Shown here: one piece after another, positions 1 to 5,453 of the stretch
Numbering within the stretch: the first letter of the stretch is position 1
Layout of the letters: each line of letters opens with the position of its first letter
Origin: an uncultured Rubrivivax sp.
Lineage (GTDB): Bacteria; Pseudomonadota; Gammaproteobacteria; Burkholderiales; Burkholderiaceae_C
NCBI GenBank assembly: GCA_937975735.1
Contig: CALJUI010000411.1
Span: 1 to 5,453 of the forward strand
Reading direction: 5' to 3'
DNA length: 5,453 nt
Made by a program: the position numbers and the translations under genes
The notes under the pieces: generated by a model
The model's database searches: none
Seen by the model: only the letters and a program-made list of their open reading frames with translations
What the model was told of the DNA's origin: nothing

Positions 1-329
1 TTGCCGACCTCGTGGCCGATGTCGCCGGCGCTCTCGCTGTCGGCGCGGCCGAAGTTCAACGTGAACAGCGACACCGAGCGCTCCCAGAAGATCGTCTCGG
101 TGAGGCGCTCCACGCCCTGCTTCTGCGGATTCAGGTACAGCGGCTTGTCGTAGCCGCGCTCGACTTTCCACTTCTCGATCAGCTCCTGCGTCACGCGTTT
201 GCCGCCGATGTTCATGCGCGCCATGTCGTCCGGCGTATTCACGGTGAAGAACAGGAAGAAGGTCGCCAGGTTCACGCCCAGCAGCACCAGCGCGCCGTAG
301 AGGACTCGTCGGGACAGGTAGGCCAGCAT
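1..329 (-). CDS. ABC transporter permease, OppB/DppB type (N-terminal part, cut by window edge)
   Basis: Inner-membrane permease subunit of a peptide-type ABC importer. Only the first 109 codons are present; the gene runs off the left edge without a stop. The translation starts MLAYLSRRVLYGALVLLGVN, with two arginines before a first membrane helix at about residues 9-30 (LYGALVLLGVNLATFFLFF), the usual N-terminus of OppB/DppB permeases. A hydrophilic periplasmic stretch follows. It contains the ERGYDKPLY segment (about residues 57-65), matching the family's 'LGLD+PL' region, and LNFGRADSESAGDIG near the cut end, matching the 'DFG-S…' element that normally precedes the second helix. The ATG lies 13 bases after the stop of the solute-binding protein gene, with a ribosome site overlapping that stop, so the two are surely co-transcribed. 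The transported substrate cannot be read from this fragment. The family call is firm; the exact subfamily is not. Confidence 0.88.
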   Translation of the reverse strand, partial: MLAYLSRRVLYGALVLLGVNLATFFLFFTVNTPDDMARMNIGGKRVTQELIEKWKVERGYDKPLYLNPQKQGVERLTETIFWERSVSLFTLNFGRADSESAGDIGHEVG

Positions 330-339
330 CGTGCGTGGG

Positions 340-344
340 CCTTC
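340..344 (-). promoter_or_regulatory. Ribosome binding site of the permease gene
   Basis: Read on the minus strand this is GAAGG, overlapping the TGA stop of the solute-binding protein gene (TGAAGG) and lying 10 bases before the permease ATG. The overlap suggests translational coupling between binding protein and permease. The spacing is slightly long, so it is a moderate site. Confidence 0.55.
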
Positions 345-2571
345 AGGCGAGGACTTCGCCGCGCGCGTTCATGCGCTCGCGCTTCTTCAGGCTGCGCCGC
401 GCGCCCCAGACCAGGGCGGCCACCGCCGCGGCGATCAGCCCCACCGGCCAGTAGACCGGCCGGTTCCAATCGGCGACCTTGGCGGCGCGCAGCTCGGTGT
501 CCAGCCGCAGGTAGCGGCCGTGGTCTCGGATCAGGATCGCCGGTTTGGAATTGCCGACCCACTGGTGCACCGCGACCGACGAGTACGGGAAGTAGCCGAA
601 GCTCCAGGGCGCGTCCTGCTGCACGATCTCCACCATGCGGTCGATCACCGCCTGCTTGGCCGGGCCGTCGTCGAGCGACTTCAGCTGCGCGAACAGGCGG
701 TCGTACTCGGCATTCTGGTAGTTCGCGGTGTTCTCGCCGTCGGACACGCTCTTCGCGTTCGGGCCGTACAGCAGGAACATGAAGTTCTCGGCGTCCGGGT
801 AGTCGGCCAGCCAGCCGAGCCAGAAGACCTGGTGCTTGTTCTTGCGCACCTTGTCCTGGAACTGGTTGTTGTCGGTCGCGCGCACCTCGAGCTGGATGTC
901 GAGCTTGGCGAACTGGCGCACCACCCAGTCGATCTCCGGCTTGCGCTCGGGCGACGCCGGCGCGTAGTAGTCGTAGTTGATGACCAGCGGCCGGCCGGTT
1001 TTCGCGTCGCGGCCGTTCGGGTAGCCGGCCTCGACCATCAGCTGGCGCGCGTCCTCGATCGTGCGACGCACCGCGCGGCCGTCCTGCCAGCGGTGGGTGA
1101 CCGGGTTGAGCCCCTCGCGCGTGCCCTCGCGCGAGCCCGGGATGCCGGGCGGCAGCGGGCTCATCGCGGTCTCGCCGGACTTCTTCGGGAAGACCTTGGA
1201 GTACTCCTCCCAGTCGATCGCGATCGAGATCGCCTGGCGCAGCTTGCGGTTGCGTGCCTGCTGCTCGGGCGTGTCGCCCAGGCCGATCACCGGGTCGATC
1301 ATGTTGAAGCCGATGATCCAGCTGCTGACGTCGGCGCTCTGCGGGAAGTCGAAGCCCTTCTTCAGGTACTCGGCGCGGACGTCCTCGGAGTCGTTCATCT
1401 CGACGATGTAGGCGTTGCCGGTGTCGGTGCGCTCGAAGACCTCGATGTCGTAGTGCCCGTCGCGGAACTTGTTGCGCTGCGGCGTGCCCTCGCGCTCGAC
1501 CGTCGCGACGATGCCGTCGATGAAGGGCATGGCCTTGCCGCAGTCGGCCAGCAGGCCGCGCCGGCGGTCTTCCTCGGTGCCCTCGCAGGGGTAGGGCTCG
1601 CCGCGGTAGTTCGGGTTGCGGACCATCGCCAGGCGGCGGTCCTTGACGAACTCGGTGAGCATGTAGGGGCCGGTGCCGACCGGCCACTGATCCAATGTGA
1701 TGCCGCGCTCGGCCATGCCGGGCTGGGCGTAGAACGCATCGGCCTCCCACGGGATCGGCGCCAGGAAGGTCATCTGCATCCAGTACTTCCACTGCGGGTA
1801 CTTGCCGTGGATGCGGATGCGCAGCAGGTGCTTTTCCGGCGCCGATGCGCCGGCCAGCGGCCAGCGGCGGAAGTCGAGGAAAGGCTTGTCCTGGCTGGCC
1901 GGGTCCAGACCCTCGCGCAGCTTGGCGTCCTCGGCCTTGATCCGCTCGCCGTAGTCCTTCAGCCCGATCACGTACTCGGCGAAGATGCCGTAGATCGGCG
2001 TCGTGATGCGCGTCGTCGCGTGGCGCTTGATCGCGTAGACGAAGTCCTCGGCGACCAGCTCGCGCGTGCCGGCGTGCTCGAAGTCGAGCGGGGTGCGGAT
2101 GTCGCCGAGCTCGCCCGGCTTCATCGCGTGGTAGCGGTAGGCGCCGCGCTCGTCGGTCGCGAACGCCGGGTGCGGCTGGAAGCGGATGCCCGGCTTGATC
2201 GGCACGTCGTAGACGCTCTCGGCAACCAGTTCGCCCGGCGCATCGTCGGGCAGCTCGCGGCCGTCCTTGTCGAGGTAGCGCGGCTTCACGACGCGCTCGG
2301 CGGTCTTCGGGATCAGCTCGAACGGCCGCTTCAGGTAGTGGTAGCCGTACAGCGGCTCGTAGACCTGGTAGGTCACCAGCGTGTCGTTGGACCAGTACGA
2401 CGCGGTCGGGTCCAGGTGGCGCGGCGTGTTCTCGATCATCGCCGAGCGGATCACGTTCTGCCGCTCGGCGCCGTCCGGCCAGGGGCTGTTGCCGCAGCCG
2501 GCCAGCAGCGCGGCGGACAGCGCGATCGCCGCGGCCGCCCGGCGACCTTGCGTGCCGACCACCCTGCTCAC
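343..2571 (-). CDS. ABC transporter solute-binding lipoprotein, family 5 (peptide/opine type), with C-terminal membrane segment
   Basis: Periplasmic substrate receptor of a peptide-type ABC importer, 742 residues, clearly longer than OppA/DppA proteins (roughly 530-550). It starts with GTG: no in-frame ATG or GTG lies just upstream, a GGGA motif sits 6 bases before it, and this start gives a proper lipoprotein signal peptide. That signal has arginines at 3, 10 and 11, a hydrophobic core at 12-24, and lipobox LAGC with Cys26 as the lipidated residue. SBP_bac_5 hallmarks are VGTGPYMLTEF (298-308), the following RNPNYRGEPYP (318-328), and WLADYPDAENFMFLLYGPN (587-605). Cys329 and Cys344 flank a polar loop and could form a disulfide. 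Residues about 706-724 form a hydrophobic helix followed by a basic tail (RRSLKKRER), which is unusual for a lipoprotein receptor. The permease gene follows after 13 bases. Substrate unknown; peptides, including cell-wall peptides, are the best guess. Confidence 0.9.
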   Translation of the reverse strand: MSRVVGTQGRRAAAAIALSAALLAGCGNSPWPDGAERQNVIRSAMIENTPRHLDPTASYWSNDTLVTYQVYEPLYGYHYLKRPFELIPKTAERVVKPRYLDKDGRELPDDAPGELVAESVYDVPIKPGIRFQPHPAFATDERGAYRYHAMKPGELGDIRTPLDFEHAGTRELVAEDFVYAIKRHATTRITTPIYGIFAEYVIGLKDYGERIKAEDAKLREGLDPASQDKPFLDFRRWPLAGASAPEKHLLRIRIHGKYPQWKYWMQMTFLAPIPWEADAFYAQPGMAERGITLDQWPVGTGPYMLTEFVKDRRLAMVRNPNYRGEPYPCEGTEEDRRRGLLADCGKAMPFIDGIVATVEREGTPQRNKFRDGHYDIEVFERTDTGNAYIVEMNDSEDVRAEYLKKGFDFPQSADVSSWIIGFNMIDPVIGLGDTPEQQARNRKLRQAISIAIDWEEYSKVFPKKSGETAMSPLPPGIPGSREGTREGLNPVTHRWQDGRAVRRTIEDARQLMVEAGYPNGRDAKTGRPLVINYDYYAPASPERKPEIDWVVRQFAKLDIQLEVRATDNNQFQDKVRKNKHQVFWLGWLADYPDAENFMFLLYGPNAKSVSDGENTANYQNAEYDRLFAQLKSLDDGPAKQAVIDRMVEIVQQDAPWSFGYFPYSSVAVHQWVGNSKPAILIRDHGRYLRLDTELRAAKVADWNRPVYWPVGLIAAAVAALVWGARRSLKKRERMNARGEVLA

Positions 2572-2604
2572 GTCTCGTCCCGTCCCGACTTCATTGCGCG
2601 GGCG

Positions 2605-2610
2605 AGTGTA
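2605..2610 (-). promoter_or_regulatory. Possible -10 box before the solute-binding protein gene
   Basis: The 54-base gap between ldcA and the solute-binding protein gene contains TACACT on the minus strand (4 of 6 matches to TATAAT), in an otherwise GC-rich stretch, 33 bases before the GTG. Transcription would start near 2596-2598. No good -35 hexamer is visible at 16-18 bases upstream, where the sequence falls in the end of ldcA (around CTGGTG). It may give the transporter its own promoter, or the genes may simply be read through from guaA. No terminator hairpin is seen in the gap. Confidence 0.35.
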
Positions 2611-2625
2611 AGCGGGTGGCGCGGA

Positions 2626-3525
2626 TCACCAGCCGACCAGCACGTCACGGCGATCGACGAGCAGCTGCACCCGGCGGCCGATGGGCATCGTCACCTTGGT
2701 CGGCACGTGGCCGAACGGCAGGCCGGTCAGGATCGGCGTCTTGGTCACGCCACGCAGCTGCGCCACCATCGCCTTCAACCCATAGCCGCGGTCCAGCGGC
2801 GACGGCTTCCAGGCGGTGAAGCCGCCCAGCAGCACGGCCTTCTGCGCGTCGAGCACGCCGGCCTGGTGCAGCTGCAGCAGCGTGCGTTCGACCCGGTACG
2901 GATGCTCGTTGACGTCCTCGACGAAGAGCACCCCGCCCTTGACCTTCGGCCAGTGCGGCGTGCCGAGCAGCGAGGCGAGCATCGTCAGGTTGCCGCCCCA
3001 CAGCACGCCGCGCGCCTGCAGGCCGTCGAAGCCGGCCTCGGTGCGGAAGCCCACCGCCTCGAGTGCGCCGCTCATCGCCTCGGCGAAGCAGTCCGGCGTG
3101 ACCTCGTCGAGCTCGTCGCGGCCGAAGTCGTCGAGCGCCATCGGCCCGCACCAGCTCGGCGCGCCGGTGTGCGCAAGCAGGCCGAGCTGAAGCACGGTCA
3201 GGTCGCTGTAGCCGACCCAGCGCGTGCCGCGATCGACGCTGCGCGCGACTGCCTTCCAGTCGATGCGGTCGAGCAGGCGCGTCAGGCCGTAGCCACCGCG
3301 GGTGCCCATCGCGATCGACGGTGCCGCCGCCGCGACGCGGTGCAGTGCCGCCAGGCGCTCGTCGTCGTCGCCCGCGAAGCGCTGGCGACGGCGCAGCGCG
3401 GCCGGATCGCGGCTCACGTCGAAGCCCATCGCCTTCAGGCGCTGCGTCGCCAGCCGCAGTGCCGCGGCGGCGGGCACGACGCCGGCCGGCGAGAACAGGT
3501 GCAGGCTCGGGCGCGGCGCGCTCAT
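2626..3525 (-). CDS. ldcA: LD-carboxypeptidase (muramoyltetrapeptide carboxypeptidase), peptidase family S66
   Basis: Cytoplasmic serine peptidase, 299 residues, that removes the terminal D-alanine from murein tetrapeptides during peptidoglycan recycling. The family-S66 catalytic triad is visible: Ser107 in GYSDLT (105-110), Glu203 in LFVEDVNEHPYR (200-211), and His273 in GLPFGHVP (268-275). GTRGGYG (74-80) and VLWGGNLTML (174-183) are further family signatures. Length is normal and there is no signal peptide (the N-terminus, SLHLFSPAGVV, is the first strand of the fold), in line with a cytoplasmic enzyme. The ATG overlaps the tadA stop as ATGA and has an excellent AGGAGG site 7 bases upstream, so the start is secure and translation is probably coupled to tadA. 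MccF-type microcin immunity proteins share the fold, but the housekeeping context favours LdcA. A peptide-type importer gene follows 54 bases downstream. Confidence 0.93.
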   Translation of the reverse strand: MSAPRPSLHLFSPAGVVPAAAALRLATQRLKAMGFDVSRDPAALRRRQRFAGDDDERLAALHRVAAAAPSIAMGTRGGYGLTRLLDRIDWKAVARSVDRGTRWVGYSDLTVLQLGLLAHTGAPSWCGPMALDDFGRDELDEVTPDCFAEAMSGALEAVGFRTEAGFDGLQARGVLWGGNLTMLASLLGTPHWPKVKGGVLFVEDVNEHPYRVERTLLQLHQAGVLDAQKAVLLGGFTAWKPSPLDRGYGLKAMVAQLRGVTKTPILTGLPFGHVPTKVTMPIGRRVQLLVDRRDVLVGW

Positions 3526-4097
3526 CGGGGGTCCTCCTGGTCATGACCGTCGGGCACCTCGGTGGCCTCCCCGGTCGGAATCCGGGCGTCTTGCGGGGCG
3601 GCCCCGCGCTCGCGGCGCCGCGCGGCGCGCCGTTCGGCGAAGAACTCCTGCAGCAGCTGGCCGCAGGCCTCGGACAGCAGGCCGCCCTCGACCCGGGTGT
3701 GGTGGTTCAACCGCGCCTCGGCGAACAGGTCGAGCACCGAACCGGCAGCGCCGGTCTTCGGGTCGAAGGCGCCGAAGACGACCCGCGCCAGCCGCGCGTG
3801 CATCAGCGCCATCGCGCACATCGCGCAGGGCTCGAGCGTCACGTACAGCGTGCAGCCGGGCAGCCGGTAGTTCTCGATCAGCTGCGCGGCGTGGCGCAGG
3901 GCCACCAGCTCGGCGTGCGCGGTCGGGTCGTGGGTGGTGATCGGCCGGTTGTAGCCGGTGGCCAGCACCTGCGGCCCCTCCGCCCCCGCACGCATGATCA
4001 CCGCGCCCACCGGCACTTCGCCGGCGAGCCAGGCGTTGTGCGCCTGATCCAGCGCGATGCGCATCGCCGCTTCGTCGTGGTGGCTGAAGGCCGACAT
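3522..4097 (-). CDS. tadA: tRNA-specific adenosine-34 deaminase
   Basis: Zinc-dependent deaminase converting adenosine-34 of tRNA-Arg(ACG) to inosine so that one tRNA reads CGU, CGC and CGA. The 191-residue protein has the full cytidine/deoxycytidylate-deaminase signature: HAE at 61-63 (His61 zinc ligand, Glu63 proton shuttle) and PCAMC at 90-94 (Cys91 and Cys94 zinc ligands). The TadA-type N-terminus 'MRIALDQAHNAW…GEVPVGAV' (12-33) and VVFGAFDPKTGAAGS (106-120) separate it from cytosine or guanine deaminases. The only usable start after the upstream in-frame stop is this ATG, though its ribosome site (GCGAG) is weak. It begins 18 bases after the oxidase stop. Residues from about 155 form an arginine-rich then acidic tail beyond the deaminase core, making it longer than the 167-residue E. 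coli enzyme. Its last codons carry the ldcA ribosome site. The gene is normally essential. Confidence 0.96.
   Translation of the reverse strand: MSAFSHHDEAAMRIALDQAHNAWLAGEVPVGAVIMRAGAEGPQVLATGYNRPITTHDPTAHAELVALRHAAQLIENYRLPGCTLYVTLEPCAMCAMALMHARLARVVFGAFDPKTGAAGSVLDLFAEARLNHHTRVEGGLLSEACGQLLQEFFAERRAARRRERGAAPQDARIPTGEATEVPDGHDQEDPR
3533..3538 (-). promoter_or_regulatory. Strong ribosome binding site of ldcA inside tadA
   Basis: AGGAGG on the minus strand, 7 bases before the ldcA ATG. It lies within the last codons of tadA, which encode …QEDPR, and fixes the ldcA start. Confidence 0.85.
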
Positions 4098-4115
4098 GTC
4101 TCGCAGCGTGCAGGC

Positions 4116-5399
4116 TCAGACGCCAAGGCGGTCGCGCAGCTGGTACCAGGCCGCACCGAGCGCGGTGAACGGCACGCGCAGCAGCCGCCCGCCGGGGAAC
4201 GGGTGGTGCGGCAGCCGCGCGAACGCGTCGAAGCGCTCGGCCTGGCCACGCAGGGCGTCGCCGAGCACGCGGCCGATCAGATGGGTGAAGGTCACGCCGT
4301 GGCCCGAGCAGCCCTGCGAGTAGTAGATGTTGGGCGACAGCCGCCCGACCTGCGGCAGCCTCGACAGCGTCAGCAGGAAGTTGCCGGTCCATCCGAAGTC
4401 GATGCGCGCGTCGGCCAGCTGGGGGAAGGTCTTGAGCATCTGCGGCCGGATCAGCGCCTTGACCTCGCCGGGGTCGCGTGCGCCGTAGACGACGCCGCCG
4501 CCATAGATCATCCGCTTGTCGGCCGACAGCCGGAAGTAGTCGAGCAGGAAGTTGTTGTCCTCGACGCAGTGGTCCGACGGCACCAGCTGATCGGCCAGCG
4601 CGCCCAGCGGCTCGGTCGCCAGCACCTGCGTGCCGCAGGGCATCGACCGGCTGGCCAGGACCGGTTCGAGCTGGCCGATGTAGGCGTTGCAGGCGACGAT
4701 CACGAAGCGCGCGCGGACCCGGCCTTCGGCGGTGTGCACGGTGGCCGGCTCGCCGCGTTCGATGCGTGTCGCGGCGCTGCCTTCGTGGATCTTCCCGCCC
4801 AGCCGCTCGAGCGCCGCCGCCTCGCCCAGCGCCAGGTTCAGCGGATGGAAGTGCCCGCCGGTGGGGTCGACCAGCAGCGCCGCGTAGCGATCGGTGTCGA
4901 CGTAGCGGCGCACGTCGGCCGGGCCGTCGACCAGCGTCAGCCCCGGGTGGCCGAGGCGCTCCCACAGCGCCTTGTGCTCGTGCAGCTGGCGCGCCTTGCG
5001 CGCGCTGGTGGCGGCGAAGATGCCGCCGTCCTTCAGGTCGCAGTCGATGCCGTAGGTCGCGACCCGTTCGCGGATCACCTTCGCGCCTTCGAACATCATC
5101 GCCGCCAGCGGCCGGGCCACGGTCGGTCCGTGGTTCGCCTCGATCACGTCGATGTCGCGCGAGTAGCTGTGCACGATCTGGCCGCCGTTGCGGCCCGACG
5201 CGCCCCAGCCGACCTTGGACTGCTCCAGCACCACCACCTTCATGCCGGCCTCGGCCAGCGCGATGCCGGCGGACAGCCCGGTGTAGCCGGCGCCGACGAT
5301 GCAGACGTCGGCCTCGGTCGCGCCGGTCAGCGGCGGACGCTCCGGCGCCGCGTGGGCGGAGTGCGCGTAGTACGACGGCGCGTGCGCCTCGGCGGTCAT
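4116..5399 (-). CDS. FAD-dependent amine oxidase of the DAO superfamily (PuuB/OrdL-like)
   Basis: Flavoprotein that probably oxidises a secondary or primary amine, related to gamma-glutamylputrescine oxidase (PuuB) and OrdL; cytoplasmic, no signal peptide. With the ATG start it has 427 residues, the usual length. Features: N-terminal SYYAHSAHAAPERPPLTG typical of the subfamily; the dinucleotide-binding fold GAGYTG (36-41) with the strand-end acidic residue in VVLEQ (56-60); GWGASGRNGGQ (64-74), the FAD-contact motif of PuuB-like enzymes; YFRLSADKRMIYGGG (288-302); GWTGNFLLTLSRLPQVGRL (336-354); and YSQGCSGHGVTFTHLIG (360-376), closing the flavin site. A GTG 4 codons upstream also opens this frame, but it lies inside guaA. 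The ATG at 5399 has GGGAG 5 bases before it and is preferred. The gene follows guaA by 2 bases and precedes tadA by 18, so it is probably in the guaA operon. No other putrescine-pathway gene is in view, so the substrate is open and no symbol is given. Confidence 0.9.
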   Translation of the reverse strand: MTAEAHAPSYYAHSAHAAPERPPLTGATEADVCIVGAGYTGLSAGIALAEAGMKVVVLEQSKVGWGASGRNGGQIVHSYSRDIDVIEANHGPTVARPLAAMMFEGAKVIRERVATYGIDCDLKDGGIFAATSARKARQLHEHKALWERLGHPGLTLVDGPADVRRYVDTDRYAALLVDPTGGHFHPLNLALGEAAALERLGGKIHEGSAATRIERGEPATVHTAEGRVRARFVIVACNAYIGQLEPVLASRSMPCGTQVLATEPLGALADQLVPSDHCVEDNNFLLDYFRLSADKRMIYGGGVVYGARDPGEVKALIRPQMLKTFPQLADARIDFGWTGNFLLTLSRLPQVGRLSPNIYYSQGCSGHGVTFTHLIGRVLGDALRGQAERFDAFARLPHHPFPGGRLLRVPFTALGAAWYQLRDRLGV

Positions 5400-5401
5400 G
5401 T

Positions 5402-5453
5402 TCACTCCCACTCGATCGTCGCCGGCGGCTTGCTGGAGACGTCGTAGGTGACG
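5402..5453 (-). CDS. guaA: GMP synthase (glutamine-hydrolysing), C-terminal end only
   Basis: Only the last 16 codons and the stop are in the window; the gene continues past the right edge. The translation VTYDVSSKPPATIEWE followed by TGA is the highly conserved C-terminus of GuaA (…YDITSKPPATIEWE in E. coli), which contributes to the dimerisation domain. GuaA converts XMP to GMP using glutamine and ATP in the cytoplasm. The oxidase ATG follows two bases after the stop. Although the fragment is short, SKPPATIEWE at a C-terminus is distinctive enough for a confident call. Confidence 0.92.
   Translation of the reverse strand, partial: VTYDVSSKPPATIEWE
5405..5409 (-). promoter_or_regulatory. 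Ribosome binding site of the oxidase, inside the end of guaA
   Basis: GGGAG on the minus strand, formed by the last two sense codons of guaA (TGG GAG) and lying 5 bases before the oxidase ATG at 5399. This supports ATG over the upstream GTG at 5411 and suggests coupling to guaA translation. Confidence 0.6.

Noticed and set aside
272..1792. 506-codon open frame on the minus strand overlapping the binding protein gene
   Set aside because: An out-of-frame shadow of the binding protein, which has all the family motifs in its own frame and also explains the coordinates of the following permease.
2572..2625. Terminator or riboswitch in the longest gap
   Set aside because: The 54 bases show no GC-rich hairpin followed by T residues on either strand and are too short for a riboswitch. 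Only a weak -10-like box is supportable.
331..3546. 1071-codon open frame on the plus strand
   Set aside because: It lies antisense across the binding protein, ldcA and the end of tadA, which all have clear family motifs. Its translation is a low-complexity run of Arg, Ala, Val, Leu, Asp and His, typical of the antisense frame in GC-rich genes.
3541..4965. 474-codon open frame on the minus strand, offset from the oxidase and tadA frames
   Set aside because: It spans the junction of two well-supported genes in another frame and reads as Arg/Ala/Gly-rich noise.
5400..5411. GTG at 5411 as the start of the oxidase (431 residues)
   Set aside because: It lies inside guaA, adds only the four residues MGVN ahead of the next Met, and the ATG at 5399 has the better placed GGGAG ribosome site.
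3321..5447. 708-codon open frame on the plus strand
   Set aside because: Antisense to ldcA, tadA and the oxidase, with the same biased composition (Arg, Val, Gly, Gln, His, Ala) and no recognisable domain. It is an effect of high GC.

Overview
The window is very GC-rich and gene-dense, with every supported gene on the minus strand (read from the right edge to the left). The proteins and the tight packing suggest a high-GC Gram-negative proteobacterium. The guaA – tadA – ldcA neighbourhood and the GuaA C-terminus (…SKPPATIEWE) fit Betaproteobacteria, order Burkholderiales, best. This is inferred from protein flavour and gene order, not from a search.

Layout in transcription order: the last 16 codons of guaA (GMP synthase) at the right edge; a 427-residue FAD-dependent amine oxidase of the PuuB/OrdL type, starting 2 bases after the guaA stop; tadA (tRNA adenosine-34 deaminase) 18 bases later; ldcA (LD-carboxypeptidase, peptidase family S66), overlapping tadA by an ATGA; a 54-base gap with a weak promoter-like box; a 742-residue family-5 (peptide/opine type) solute-binding lipoprotein with a C-terminal membrane segment; and, 13 bases later, the first 109 codons of the matching OppB/DppB-type permease, cut by the left edge.

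The first four genes look like one operon of unrelated housekeeping functions: purine synthesis, amine oxidation, wobble inosine formation and peptidoglycan-peptide trimming. The last two begin a peptide-type ABC importer whose remaining subunits should lie beyond the left edge. An importer directly after LdcA hints at uptake and reuse of cell-wall peptides, but the sequence does not prove it.

There is no intergenic stretch longer than 54 bases. I saw no RNA genes, mobile elements, CRISPR arrays or rho-independent terminators. I found no convincing undescribed system. The most unusual point is the solute-binding protein, which appears anchored at both ends (N-terminal lipid and C-terminal helix).
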